From an uncultured Bacteroides sp. (lineage in GTDB: Bacteria; Bacteroidota; Bacteroidia; Bacteroidales; Bacteroidaceae): a stretch of DNA of 64,000 nucleotides. The stretch's first letter is position 1, and every line of letters starts with the position of its first letter. This document shows positions 9,102 through 19,337 of this stretch, piece by piece. The DNA is taken from contig CAQOGY010000001.1 in assembly GCA_948847595.1 (NCBI GenBank), positions 186,001-250,000 on the forward strand. Reading direction: 5' to 3'. The position numbers and the translations under genes were made by a program. Below the pieces are notes generated by a model, which ran no database searches, had not been told where the DNA came from, and worked only from the letters and a program-made list of their open reading frames with translations.

Positions 9102-10007
9102 ATGAAGAAATTATTAATAGGATGTATGGCAGCCGTTGCTGCTCTGATAGCTTTCTCCGGATGCGATCAGGACAAGGTGGTGTACAGCGGGCCCAATTAT
9201 CTTATGTTTTCTGACACGCTTTATACTTATGCCGTGCAAGAAACCAATGAGATATTCAATGTGCCTGTTTCTGCCACTGTGCCTGCCGACTATGACCGCA
9301 CTTTCGGTGTCGAAGTCATAGATAAGGAGAGTAATGCTGTTGAAGGAAAGCACTACAAAATCTTGTCGAATACCGTTACTATAAAAGCGGGTGAAATGAG
9401 TGCTGATATTAAGGTACAAGGTCTTTATAAGAGTATAGGTATTACAGATTCGCTAGGATTCGCTTTGCGGTTGGTAATCCCTGATACTGAACAATGGGGT
9501 TTGTACAAGAACGAAACAAAGGTCGTGATGCAAAAGATTTGTCCGTTTGATATCAAAAACTTTAGGGGGTATTGCAAAGTGACTTCCAGCTATTTGTCTT
9601 CAGACTACTATCCGAAGAAAGCAGATTTGCGACTGGTGACTTCTGATATTGTGGAAGGTAAAGAAAACACGATTGTAGTTCATGGACTCTATTTTGACGG
9701 TTATGATATGGAAATAAAGTTCAATAGGAAAGATGTTTTAGAACCTCTTGTTGAAATGGAAGAACAGATTTGTGGCTCTACCGGAGAGGCGTTCAATACG
9801 ATTCATGGCGATGGTAAGTTACGGTTAAATCAGCCTACAGCTTATACTTCTTTCTATAGTACAAATGAGAATTTTATCTTGCAGTATGTTACTATGAGTG
9901 TAAATAATAAAGACGGCTCATACTACGGTACAGTAGGAACGTTCGTCAATATACTCGAGTGGATAAGCGAAGCGGAAGCTGAAAAATTAAAAGAACAAGG
10001 ATATTAA
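9102..10007 (+). CDS. Surface lipoprotein of the SusC/D operon (DUF4984/DUF4843-like)
   Basis: 301 residues with lipoprotein signal peptide (lipobox FSGC, Cys21). The N-terminal half (about 35-140) looks like a Calx-beta/DUF4843-type beta-sandwich: YLMFSDTLYTY, then VEGKHYKILSNTVTIKAGE. The C-terminal half is beta-rich, which recalls DUF4984 proteins commonly placed directly after SusD. No catalytic motif. By position (18 bp after susD) probably an accessory substrate-binding lipoprotein. Family assignment is by recall, not by a search. Confidence 0.65.
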   Translation: MKKLLIGCMAAVAALIAFSGCDQDKVVYSGPNYLMFSDTLYTYAVQETNEIFNVPVSATVPADYDRTFGVEVIDKESNAVEGKHYKILSNTVTIKAGEMSADIKVQGLYKSIGITDSLGFALRLVIPDTEQWGLYKNETKVVMQKICPFDIKNFRGYCKVTSSYLSSDYYPKKADLRLVTSDIVEGKENTIVVHGLYFDGYDMEIKFNRKDVLEPLVEMEEQICGSTGEAFNTIHGDGKLRLNQPTAYTSFYSTNENFILQYVTMSVNNKDGSYYGTVGTFVNILEWISEAEAEKLKEQGY

Positions 10008-10028
10008 AAAATAGCAATAGATAAAGAT

Positions 10029-11621
10029 ATGAAAAAGTTTAGTTTAAAACCACTAGGAGATTCGTGCATGAAGACATTATGCAAGAGTGGGCTCTTTATT
10101 GGCTTACTTATGGCTTTCTGCCTTGCGGCATGTTCGGATGACGATGACAATGCAGTGACTCCGATATTTCCGGAGAAACAGAATCTCATCTGCAATTCTA
10201 ATGATACAAGAGAGTTTACTTTTGTTGCTAATACGAACTGGAGTTTATCTTCTTCTGCCATTTGGTGTAAGTTCAAAACTGATGATGAAGAAGAATTTGT
10301 TCTGTCCGGTACGGCTGGTACGCAGACGGTAACTCTTGTGATCACTGATGATAATATGCAGGTGGGTAACATTAGTGTAGCTAAATTGGAGCTGACAATG
10401 GGTGGTCAGACGATTGTAATCGGTGAAGTGACCCGTTCGGAAGTAGATTATAAACTGAAGATATATGATAAGGAAGGTAATGATATCACTGAAAACGGAG
10501 TTCTTAAAGTAGGTTATCAGGAATATTTCCGTTTTGATGTGGAAGCAAACTTCCGCTTTGCTGCCACCAATTTGCCGGGATGGGTTGAATTGGAAGGTGG
10601 ATCCCTTGTAGGTGCGGTTAATAAGAAAGTACAAGGTGGTTTGAGAATAATCGAGAACGAAAGTCGTGAAAAATATCCGGTTTCGGCTAGTGATGAAAAC
10701 GTGATAACATTCTCTGATGAAGAGGGAAGATCATTCTATACTATCAGACTAGCTTATGAGGGTATGACACCAGGAAAGATGGAACTGAAACGCCCCTCAA
10801 GTTATGCTACAGATTGGGTTGTATCAATGGATGGAAAAACATTTACCCAAAAAAGTACAGGTGGTAGTACAGGTGAAGTAGTGGTGAAGAAGAGAATGCC
10901 ATTTACAGTTAAGACTCTAAAAGATGATTTTGAAATTGTATTTCTAAGTGAAGGATGGGACGGTAATATCCATTTAAAAGGTTCTATGTACGATTTCTTT
11001 ACTTATGAATGGGTACATTGTGAAAAGGATGAAGGAAATTTAAACTTAACTGTTGATGACTACATTCCGAACGCAATGAATGGTGACCCTGATGAAAGGA
11101 GTGGATATGTTCTAGCATTTTCACGCGCAGAATATGAAAAGATAAAAGATAATCTAGAGGAAGCTATTGTTGTAAATGGAGAAATAGATTATAAGTATGA
11201 GCAGAACAATCTTTTAATTGGATTTACTCAAAAAGAAGTGAAAGAAGAGCCTCAAAATAACAGTTTCAAGATAAAGAAAGGTGGTTGGGAAGAAGTCTCT
11301 CCAAGTAAAACTACAGAACAGTCTATTTTGGATTTCCTTCAAGGAAACTATATGCTTGATGAGGTTTATTCTATTTCAGCTAATGCAGGTGACTATTATT
11401 CGATTTATCCGTTGCTGTCCGAGAGCGAATGGGCAGGTGAAGCTTATGTTATTAATAAGAGAGATGAAGAAGTTACTGCATCGGTTGAAGTGTCAATGGA
11501 TGGAGATGGAATGTATTTTGGGATCACTGTACCTGCTACCTTTAATGAAGAAATAATTATTGTTTTTAAAGGAACTGATTACTTCTTTAAAAAAGCGTTA
11601 GTTATTACTCCTGCCAATTAA
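10029..11621 (+). CDS. Surface lipoprotein of the SusC/D operon (DUF5003-like, unknown function)
   Basis: 530 residues. Lipobox LAAC followed by SDDDD, a Bacteroides surface-export signal. Two starts are possible: ATG at 10029 (Cys35), or ATG at 10068 preceded by AGGAG 8 bp upstream, giving a more normal signal peptide (MKTLCKSGLF..., Cys22); I favour 10068 as equally good or better. The N-terminal part (NDTREFTFVANTNWSLSSSAIWCKF) resembles a BACON-type beta-sandwich; the rest is beta-rich without recognised catalytic residues. From about 10770 the coding sequence looks more A/T-rich than its neighbours, possibly a faster-evolving binding region. Function unknown; presumably part of the surface complex. 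Confidence 0.65.
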   Translation: MKKFSLKPLGDSCMKTLCKSGLFIGLLMAFCLAACSDDDDNAVTPIFPEKQNLICNSNDTREFTFVANTNWSLSSSAIWCKFKTDDEEEFVLSGTAGTQTVTLVITDDNMQVGNISVAKLELTMGGQTIVIGEVTRSEVDYKLKIYDKEGNDITENGVLKVGYQEYFRFDVEANFRFAATNLPGWVELEGGSLVGAVNKKVQGGLRIIENESREKYPVSASDENVITFSDEEGRSFYTIRLAYEGMTPGKMELKRPSSYATDWVVSMDGKTFTQKSTGGSTGEVVVKKRMPFTVKTLKDDFEIVFLSEGWDGNIHLKGSMYDFFTYEWVHCEKDEGNLNLTVDDYIPNAMNGDPDERSGYVLAFSRAEYEKIKDNLEEAIVVNGEIDYKYEQNNLLIGFTQKEVKEEPQNNSFKIKKGGWEEVSPSKTTEQSILDFLQGNYMLDEVYSISANAGDYYSIYPLLSESEWAGEAYVINKRDEEVTASVEVSMDGDGMYFGITVPATFNEEIIIVFKGTDYFFKKALVITPAN

Positions 11622-11642
11622 TTAACATAGCTATTTTAATAA

Positions 11643-14354
11643 ATGAATCTACAAAAATTATACTCAATATACCTCTTACCCCTTATCGTCAGTATACTGA
11701 CGATAGGGTTGGTAACTGGTTGTTCCGACGATGATGAGGCACTGCAAAGCCAGTATGGTTATGTGCAGTTCCGACTTTTCAAAAGCGCGTCGTTTGAAGG
11801 AACAACTACTCGTGCGACGGACAAACTCGAATCGCTGTCGAACGCACAGAAGATAAAGGTGGTAATGGAGCATAACGGTACAACCGTTTCGCAGACTTTA
11901 CCTTTGAACGCATACAATGAAAACAATGCAGAATATGGTATGCGTAGTGAAAAATTGCAGTTGGTTGTCGGTACTTATAAAATTATCGGTTATTATCTGT
12001 ATGACAAACTGGATGAAGTGCTGTTGGCAGGTCCTGGTGGAGATGATAATGAACTGAACGTTGTCAGTGGAGGCTTACAGGAAAAAGCATTGGTAGTAGA
12101 CGCTGTTTCTCGCGGAACAGTAACTTTTAAGCTGACAAAAGAAGGATTGACTACTCGTGCGGCAGGTGAATACTTGTTTAGTGATATTCGTTTCATCAAA
12201 GTCACAGTGATGAATACCTTCAACCGTGTCACTACCGAACTGAAGGATATGAAAGTCACCTATAAAGAAGATTCTAAGGAACATGAGAATCCTGATAATC
12301 CTAATGACAAGTATATGGATATAGGGGTAGCGACCTGCGACTCTGCCGTATGGCTTCCTGCCGGAACTTATCAGGTAGTAGCTTACACCACTTATACAAA
12401 AAGCGGTAGTACAAAAAAGGAACTGGAAACGCAGCCCGTCAGAGGTGAACCTTTCATTGTGAAAGATAATGAGTTGACAGAAGATGCTAATGTGCCTATC
12501 CAATTGAAGGAAACTGCAGAGTATATCAAAGACTATAAAGCACTGAAAGAAATTTGGAAAGCTTTAGATGGTGAAAACTGGAAATATTATGGCGGTACAG
12601 TAGATAATTCTGTACGTAGTACGAACTGGAATTTCAATAAAGAAATAGACATGTGGGGTGACCAGCCCGGCGTTGATTTGGATAGCAATGGACGTGTTAC
12701 CGGACTTTCAATCGCTGGATTCGGAGCCAAAGGTATTGTGCCTGATGCTATCGGACAGTTAACGGAACTAAGAACTCTGTCTTTTGGAACACATAGCGAA
12801 ACGTTGAGCGGGAGATTGTTTGGCGAAGACGAGCTGACTCCGAATATGAGTGACGAACAGAAACAGCGGATACGTATGCATTATAAGAGGACATTCCTTG
12901 ATTACGATCCGCGTCTGAATATGTCGCAACTTATACAAGATGCTATCAATAGGAATCCGAAAATGAAACCTATCAAGAAAAACAGTCGTATTACATTGAA
13001 GGATACACAAATAGGAACCTTAACAAACAATATTACGTTTGTTTCGAAAGCTATTATGCGATTGACTAAATTGCAGGCGCTGTTTTTTGCCAATTCGCCT
13101 TTCACTCAGGATGAAATTGCAACCGAATGGGCAGACAAGGATTCCGAATATGCCAAACAATATATGAATGAGGATCTGAGTTGGAGCAAAATGGAGTCAT
13201 TGACGGATGTGGAACTGTATAATTGTCGTAATATGACCCGCCTCCCGGAATTTATATTTGATCTTCCAGATTTGCAGTTACTGAACATCGCTTGCAACAG
13301 AGGTATTGAAGCTTCCGATATATTGGCTGATTGGCAAAAACTGGCGGACGATGAAGATACAGGTCCGAAGATTCAGATTTTATATATGGGGTACAACAAT
13401 CTGGAAGCATTCCCGCCACACGAGTCATTGAAGAAGATGGTGAAACTCGGCTTGCTGGATTGTGTTCACAATAATATCAATACATTGAATCCGTTCGGTA
13501 CGGAAATTAAACTGACAACTCTTAAGTTGGATTACAATCAAATAGAAGAAGTTCCGGATGATTTCTGTGCGTTTACCGATCAGGTGGAAGGTTTGGGATT
13601 TTCACATAACAAGCTGAAGTATATTCCGAATATATTCAATGCCAAATCGGTATATGTAATGGGATCTGTGGATTTCTCGTACAATGAAATTGGTTCGGAA
13701 GGCAAAAACATAAATTGTGAAATGAGTGAGTTTAAGGGTATCAATGCCAGTACGATTACCTTATCCTATAATCAGATAGAGAAATTCCCGACAGAATTGT
13801 TTGCGTCAGGATCTCCTATTTCTACTATTGATTTAAGTAATAATAAAATGACATCGATTCCGAAAAATTCACTTAAACCGAAAGAAGGGAATTATAAGAA
13901 TACGTATATGCTCACTACTATTGATTTACGTTTTAATAAGTTGACTAGTTTGTCTGATGATTTTCGGGCGACCACTTTGCCTTACTTGAGCAATATGGAC
14001 GTGGGGTTCAACTGTTTCTCGAAGTTCCCGACACAACCGTTGAATAGTAGTCAGTTGCAGGCTTTCGGTATCCGTCATCAACGTGATGCAGAAGGTAACC
14101 GTACTTTGCGTGAATGGCCTACGGGTATTACTTCTTGTCCGAGCTTGATTCAATTACAAATCGGTTCGAATGACATCCGTAAAGTAACCGAAAAGCTGAC
14201 CTCGAAACTTTGGATTTTAGATATTGCGGACAATCCGAATATATCTATTGATGTGACAAGTGTATGTCCTAATATTGAAGCTGGTATGTATGCACTTATA
14301 TATGATAAGACGCAGGATATTCGCGGTTGTGATGCTTTGGGTATTGAACGATAA
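11643..14354 (+). CDS. Leucine-rich-repeat surface lipoprotein with DUF4458-like N-terminal domain
   Basis: 903 residues. Lipobox VTGC (Cys27) followed by SDDDE, a surface-export signal. Residues about 35-290 form beta-rich DUF4458-like domains (YGYVQFRLFK; LPAGTYQVVAYTTY). The segment KALKEIWKALDGENWKYYGG (about 300-318) is the typical cap before LRRs in Bacteroidetes. From about 350 to the end there are roughly ten irregular LRRs (LTTLKLDYNQIEEVPDDF, STIDLSNNKMTSIP, LTTIDLRFNKLTSL). LRR arcs usually bind protein or glycan ligands, so this is a probable ligand-capture component on the cell surface. 21 bp after the preceding gene. Confidence 0.85.
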   Translation: MNLQKLYSIYLLPLIVSILTIGLVTGCSDDDEALQSQYGYVQFRLFKSASFEGTTTRATDKLESLSNAQKIKVVMEHNGTTVSQTLPLNAYNENNAEYGMRSEKLQLVVGTYKIIGYYLYDKLDEVLLAGPGGDDNELNVVSGGLQEKALVVDAVSRGTVTFKLTKEGLTTRAAGEYLFSDIRFIKVTVMNTFNRVTTELKDMKVTYKEDSKEHENPDNPNDKYMDIGVATCDSAVWLPAGTYQVVAYTTYTKSGSTKKELETQPVRGEPFIVKDNELTEDANVPIQLKETAEYIKDYKALKEIWKALDGENWKYYGGTVDNSVRSTNWNFNKEIDMWGDQPGVDLDSNGRVTGLSIAGFGAKGIVPDAIGQLTELRTLSFGTHSETLSGRLFGEDELTPNMSDEQKQRIRMHYKRTFLDYDPRLNMSQLIQDAINRNPKMKPIKKNSRITLKDTQIGTLTNNITFVSKAIMRLTKLQALFFANSPFTQDEIATEWADKDSEYAKQYMNEDLSWSKMESLTDVELYNCRNMTRLPEFIFDLPDLQLLNIACNRGIEASDILADWQKLADDEDTGPKIQILYMGYNNLEAFPPHESLKKMVKLGLLDCVHNNINTLNPFGTEIKLTTLKLDYNQIEEVPDDFCAFTDQVEGLGFSHNKLKYIPNIFNAKSVYVMGSVDFSYNEIGSEGKNINCEMSEFKGINASTITLSYNQIEKFPTELFASGSPISTIDLSNNKMTSIPKNSLKPKEGNYKNTYMLTTIDLRFNKLTSLSDDFRATTLPYLSNMDVGFNCFSKFPTQPLNSSQLQAFGIRHQRDAEGNRTLREWPTGITSCPSLIQLQIGSNDIRKVTEKLTSKLWILDIADNPNISIDVTSVCPNIEAGMYALIYDKTQDIRGCDALGIER

Positions 14355-14371
14355 TATAAAAGATACTATTA

Positions 14372-16357
14372 ATGAAATATTTTAATAAAATAATATTAGG
14401 ACTGATTCTTTGCACTGGATTCGTTTTATCGTGCAAGGATGATGATGGAACGGGAATCAATGGTATTTCGATAGATAAGGAAGAGATTACTATCGGTGCC
14501 GAAGGAGGAACAGAGAAGATATCCGTTTCATCTAATGAACAATGGGTGGCACGTGTGTCTGACCCTTGGATTGCTGTTTCACCGGCAAATGGGCTAGGCT
14601 CGGCAGATTGCGTTCTTGCCATAGACTCTACACTGGAAAATACTGCGCGCACGGCAAAGATACGCTTTTCTATGGACGGACGTGAATCTAAGTTGGTTAC
14701 AGTTACGCAGTTTGGCTTCGGTAAGCAAATTCTAGTGAGAGAACCGGAAGTGGAAATTCCCAGTTCCGATACTCACAAGAAACGTCATTTCGAAACTACC
14801 ATTTCTACGAATATTGAATTTGCGATCGATAAAGTAGATTATTCTTTTGCCGAAGAGGCTACAATGACCGCTGAGGAGAAAGAGGAAGCGGAGAGAGAAC
14901 GTAGTGGTTGGCTGACATTGCCGAAGAAAGAGGATTTAAAGGTTGATCTTGACAGAGGTGCGCGTCCCCGTACTCTGAAGGTTGATTTTCGTTGGGGAAT
15001 GAATGTGGCTCCTTATACCCGTGTGGCAAAAGTGCGTTTAGTTCCAGTGGATCCAGAGAAAGATCAATTAGTAGATGATAACGGTAATAAAATTGATGCT
15101 GTTGTGCTGACTGTAACACAGAAAGCTGCAATGAAAATTGAAGATAACCGTTCGGGAGACTCGTTGGCTGTAATTACTATCAATAGCAAGCTCCAGACTA
15201 TGATGAGTTTTGATACCAGTGAAAGTATGATTAACTGGGATTTTGTGACACTTTGGGAAGCTACTGATAAAGAAATTAAGAATAACGAAGTTCCTGAGGA
15301 TGCAATAGGACGTGTGCGTTCAGTAAGCTATGCCATGATTGATTTGCAAAGTGGTGATTCCATACCGAAGGAAATTCGTCATTTGAAGTATCTGGAATCG
15401 TTCTCTATTCAAAGCAATGCAAACCGACAGACACGTACAGTTCATTTGGGTGAGGAAATCTGCGGATTAGAATATTTAAAGAACCTCACTGCATTTTCTT
15501 TCGGAATAGAAGATTTCCCTGATGGCTTTGTTAAATTAGGTAAGAAACTGGAAAGATTAGATTTGGCCAGCAATAATTTCAAGAAATTGTCTGTGATTAC
15601 TGAAAAAGTGAACCAGGATAATTTCCCAAATTTGAAATATCTGACATTGACCGGATGCCGTGCTACGGAAACGTTGAGCGATTTAAGTTTGATTGAAGGC
15701 ACTAAATACAATGGTAGAGAGGTAGGCCTGTATGTAAATATCTCTAAAGGGCAATCGGAACGGGAGGCTTTCTTGAAATTGCTGACTTGGGATAATCTGC
15801 TTTCACTGCAAATGTCATACAATTTTATAGAAGGTGAACTTCCTACAGATGAAGAAGTAACTGAAGCTTTGAGAGCGGCTAACAAACCGTTGACTTATAA
15901 GGCAGAAGATTTCTTTACTAAAGAGGAATTGACAGCTATACCGTCTATATTTCAAAACAAGATATCAAAAGACACTTGCCAATGGTTGCTGACGACAGAT
16001 CAGCCTGTGGAATATAAGAAAACTAAAACTACGGTAAACGGCCAACAAATACCGCGTGTATTGCCATTCGCCCGTAATGTTCATTTTAATTTGAACTTCC
16101 TGACCGGTGCTGTGCCGAATTGGATTTTATTCCATCCTTATTTTGCATATTGGTATCCGGAAACCATGGTATTTAATCAACAGGAGAATGGAAAAAATTC
16201 AAGTGGAACTGTGGTGGGATTTAGTAATGTGGATATGGTGAACTACGATTATTCTTATTATTATGGAAAAGAAGATCCAGGAGAAGAGATAGTTGTAGAA
16301 GGCGTGGCCTATCCGTTGTATTTCAGAAAATTCGTATTATCGGGTACAACAGACTAA
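14372..16357 (+). CDS. BACON-domain leucine-rich-repeat surface lipoprotein
   Basis: 661 residues with lipobox VLSC (Cys21) then KDDDG. A BACON domain covers about 30-113 (ISVSSNEQWVARVSDPWIAV then SPANG), followed by a second beta-rich domain to about 250 and degenerate LRRs (LKYLESFSIQSNANRQ, LERLDLASNNFKKLSV, LKYLTLTGC) in the C-terminal half. BACON domains are proposed substrate or mucin adhesion modules. Paralogous in design to the LRR lipoprotein 17 bp upstream; together they probably form the binding surface of this SusC/D system. No enzyme motif seen. Confidence 0.82.
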   Translation: MKYFNKIILGLILCTGFVLSCKDDDGTGINGISIDKEEITIGAEGGTEKISVSSNEQWVARVSDPWIAVSPANGLGSADCVLAIDSTLENTARTAKIRFSMDGRESKLVTVTQFGFGKQILVREPEVEIPSSDTHKKRHFETTISTNIEFAIDKVDYSFAEEATMTAEEKEEAERERSGWLTLPKKEDLKVDLDRGARPRTLKVDFRWGMNVAPYTRVAKVRLVPVDPEKDQLVDDNGNKIDAVVLTVTQKAAMKIEDNRSGDSLAVITINSKLQTMMSFDTSESMINWDFVTLWEATDKEIKNNEVPEDAIGRVRSVSYAMIDLQSGDSIPKEIRHLKYLESFSIQSNANRQTRTVHLGEEICGLEYLKNLTAFSFGIEDFPDGFVKLGKKLERLDLASNNFKKLSVITEKVNQDNFPNLKYLTLTGCRATETLSDLSLIEGTKYNGREVGLYVNISKGQSEREAFLKLLTWDNLLSLQMSYNFIEGELPTDEEVTEALRAANKPLTYKAEDFFTKEELTAIPSIFQNKISKDTCQWLLTTDQPVEYKKTKTTVNGQQIPRVLPFARNVHFNLNFLTGAVPNWILFHPYFAYWYPETMVFNQQENGKNSSGTVVGFSNVDMVNYDYSYYYGKEDPGEEIVVEGVAYPLYFRKFVLSGTTD

Positions 16358-16406
16358 GCTAATTGTGGCATAAATATCATTAACAAGAATAATTTAAAAA
16401 GGAACA

Positions 16407-18494
16407 ATGAAGAAAAAATTCTTATATACAGTATTGTTTGCCATCACATTGGCTTCATGCTCGGAACAAGAACTTATTGAACAACCGTCTACCCCTGTGG
16501 GGGGGACGGAAGTTCAGCTTCCGACTGATGTCACTTCCGGTGAACTACTGATTAAATTCGATCCTCAAATGACAGATATTCTTGATCGGACTCTAAAGAT
16601 AACGACAAGAAGTGGAGGAGCTATGACTCGTTCTGGTATTCCATCTATGGATGAAGTACTGGACATTTTGGGTGCATATCATTTTGAACGTATATTTCCG
16701 GTAGATGTTAAGAATGAGGAACGTACACGTTCTGCCGGCTTACATCTTTGGTATCGGGTAAGGTTCGATGAAAATACAGACTTGAGGGAGGCTGCCGGTC
16801 GTCTTGCTAAATTGGGTGAGATATCCAAAGTACAGGCCAATGGTCATATTAAACGTGCTTATAACACTAAAGGTTACAGAAGTTATATAAGCGAAGCTGC
16901 GTTACAGCAAAAATCAGCTACACGTGCTGTAACAGCAAGCAGTACATTCTCTGATCCCGGATTATCTTATCAGTGGCATTACATCAATAGTGGTGCTAAT
17001 GAATTTGATAATAAAAATGGGCTTAATAATGGTTCGGAAGCTGGATGCGATGTCGGTTGTGCGGAAGCTTGGGAGAAATGTACTGGCGATCCTTCTATAA
17101 TTGTGGCAGTGTTGGATGAAGGAGTGATGTATAATCATCCCGATTTAAGAGGTAATATGTGGATAAACGAAGGAGAAGAACTTTATGCCGGTATAGATAA
17201 AGATGGTAACGGATATAAGGATGACAAGTATGGATACAATTTCGTAAGTGATACGGGTATTATTTCGTGGATGGAGGCTGAGGATTCTGGACACGGAACA
17301 CATGTTGCAGGAACTATTGCTGCTGTGAATGGCAATGGTGAAGGTGTTTGTGGTATTGCCGGTGGTAACGGTCAAGAAAATTCTGGAGTGAAAATAATGT
17401 CCTGTCAGGTCTTCTCTGGTATAAATGGTGTCACTTTGGATGCAGAAGCCAGAGCTATTAAATATGCTGCGGATAATGGTGCCGTTATTCTGCAATGTAG
17501 TTGGGGATATAACTCTTCCTTGGCTAATATGATTGAAGGATATTCTCCCGGACCGGGTTCGGAGGAGGAATGGGAAAATATGTATCCGTTGGAAAAAGAG
17601 GCATTAGATTATTTCATCAATAATGCCGGTTCTCCTAACGGAGTGATTGACGGTGGATTGGCAATCTTTGCTTCCGGTAATGAATATGCAGGGATGGCGG
17701 CATTTCCCGCCGCTTATTCCAAATGTGTATCAGTTAGTGCAGTAGCAGCAGATTTTACTCCCGCTTCTTATTCAAACTATGGTGAGGAAGTGACTATTTC
17801 CGCTCCTGGTGGTGATACGGAATATTATAATAAGGTAGGGCAGGATGATCCTGAAAGTTGGTCGGATGGAATATATTCTGGTTCTGTTCTTTCTACATGG
17901 ATACAGAATGGTACGGCTACATACGGATTCATGGATGGTACGTCTATGGCTTGTCCGCACGTATCGGGAGTTGCAGCGTTGGGATTGTCATACGCTTATC
18001 AGCAACGTCGTCATTTCAAGGCTAGTGAATATGTGGAATTGCTTAAGGCATCAACAAAGTCATTAGATAGTTGGTATGGTGGTGGAAGGATGAAAAAATA
18101 TTATCGCAACCATCTATCTGTAGGTGCTTCTCTTACCCAAGTGAATTTGTCGAAATATATTGGTAAAATGGGAGCTGGCCTAGTAAATGCAGGAATTCTG
18201 CTTGACAATATTAAAGATAAGGGCTCGGACATGGTAGTACCTAATGTATATGTGGCTGAAGGTACAGTATCAACTCTCAATCTGGCTTACTACTATGTGA
18301 ATGGAGAAAATCTGACTTATACTTGCACATCAAGCGATGCATCTATTGCTACAGTCACTGTTGAAGGTACGCAAATGAAAGTGTCCGGAGTAAAAAACGG
18401 TGCAACTCGCATTTTAGTGAAAGTAAGTAATGGAAATGAGCAGACTATAACAGTCACCGTTCGTAAGAATGCGAATGATAACGGTTGGATGTAA
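16407..18494 (+). CDS. Subtilisin-like (S8) serine protease lipoprotein
   Basis: 695 residues, lipobox LASC (Cys18), so membrane-anchored. An N-terminal fervidolysin-like propeptide region (about 40-150, SGELLIKFDPQ; LWYRVRFDENTDLREAA) precedes the catalytic domain with Asp237 (VAVLDEGVMYNHPDL), His296 (SGHGTHVAGTI), oxyanion Asn425 (ASGNE) and Ser513 (GTSMACPHVSG). The Asp motif reads DEG rather than the usual DTG/DSG, but the triad is complete. A C-terminal Ig-like (BIG2-type) domain covers about 615-690. It should cleave extracellular proteins and is the only enzyme in the SusC/D operon, which points to protein as the substrate. Confidence 0.93.
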   Translation: MKKKFLYTVLFAITLASCSEQELIEQPSTPVGGTEVQLPTDVTSGELLIKFDPQMTDILDRTLKITTRSGGAMTRSGIPSMDEVLDILGAYHFERIFPVDVKNEERTRSAGLHLWYRVRFDENTDLREAAGRLAKLGEISKVQANGHIKRAYNTKGYRSYISEAALQQKSATRAVTASSTFSDPGLSYQWHYINSGANEFDNKNGLNNGSEAGCDVGCAEAWEKCTGDPSIIVAVLDEGVMYNHPDLRGNMWINEGEELYAGIDKDGNGYKDDKYGYNFVSDTGIISWMEAEDSGHGTHVAGTIAAVNGNGEGVCGIAGGNGQENSGVKIMSCQVFSGINGVTLDAEARAIKYAADNGAVILQCSWGYNSSLANMIEGYSPGPGSEEEWENMYPLEKEALDYFINNAGSPNGVIDGGLAIFASGNEYAGMAAFPAAYSKCVSVSAVAADFTPASYSNYGEEVTISAPGGDTEYYNKVGQDDPESWSDGIYSGSVLSTWIQNGTATYGFMDGTSMACPHVSGVAALGLSYAYQQRRHFKASEYVELLKASTKSLDSWYGGGRMKKYYRNHLSVGASLTQVNLSKYIGKMGAGLVNAGILLDNIKDKGSDMVVPNVYVAEGTVSTLNLAYYYVNGENLTYTCTSSDASIATVTVEGTQMKVSGVKNGATRILVKVSNGNEQTITVTVRKNANDNGWM

Positions 18495-18507
18495 ATTCTG
18501 ATATTCA

Positions 18508-19317
18508 ATGAAATCATTTACTCTGATACGGTTGTTCTTATTAAGTGTAGTTACTGGACATTGGCAACTGCTCGAAGCCCGGATTGACTGTTCGATTCTA
18601 CAGGAGCGAATAGATTCACTTATAAATCCGCCGTTGTTGAAGCAGGCCGGACAAATACTACGTTTTGATAGGACTTTGTTAGATATCGGGACATTAACCG
18701 AAGATGATGCTCCGAAGACATATCGTTTCATGTGTACTAATCTTAGTGGTAAGACCTTGAATTTAACCCGAGTCAAAACGACTTGCGGATGCGTGGTTGC
18801 AGATATTCAATCTGGAGATATATTACCGGGGGGAACAAAGGTTATCGGATTGACTTACAATCCGAATAACCATCCTGGAACGATAGATGCAAATGCTTTC
18901 GTTTACTTGTCTCTTTCTGACGAAAAGCCTGTGGCACGACTCACATTAAGAGGTAATGTGCTACCCAGCGCAGATGAATGGGCGCGATATCCATATATAA
19001 TGGGGAAATTGCGGCTCAAACAAAATCGGATGGAATTTAAAATTTCCGGAAAACGCTTGTCTGAACGAATCCTCTGTGGTAATAGCGGAGAGCAAGAGTT
19101 GCGTTTGTCAGCTTCCAGTGTCCCCAAGTTTGCAACTTTTCGTACGGAACCGGAGGTTATCAGTCCAAGGGGAGAAGCTGATGTCGTGGTTACGATAGAT
19201 GCGTCACAGATTCCTTCGGGAAAAGGCAGTTCGTTTACCTTTTTTATTATAATAGAAGGAATAGACGTACCGCAGTCTGACCGTATATTGAATATTAGAG
19301 TAAATCGTATTGAGTAA
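18508..19317 (+). CDS. DUF1573-domain secreted protein
   Basis: 269 residues with a signal peptide (about 1-24) but no clear lipobox. DUF1573 signature: FDIG-like RTLLDIGTL, KTYRFMCTN, then KTTCGCVVAD and LPGGTKVIGLTYNP, an Ig-like fold related to ASH/MSP domains. A second similar segment lies about 165-265. Function unknown; DUF1573 proteins are thought to be binding or scaffold modules. Only 13 bp after the protease stop, so probably translated with it. Confidence 0.8.
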   Translation: MKSFTLIRLFLLSVVTGHWQLLEARIDCSILQERIDSLINPPLLKQAGQILRFDRTLLDIGTLTEDDAPKTYRFMCTNLSGKTLNLTRVKTTCGCVVADIQSGDILPGGTKVIGLTYNPNNHPGTIDANAFVYLSLSDEKPVARLTLRGNVLPSADEWARYPYIMGKLRLKQNRMEFKISGKRLSERILCGNSGEQELRLSASSVPKFATFRTEPEVISPRGEADVVVTIDASQIPSGKGSSFTFFIIIEGIDVPQSDRILNIRVNRIE

Positions 19318-19337
19318 TGAAATAAATAAAAGAAAAT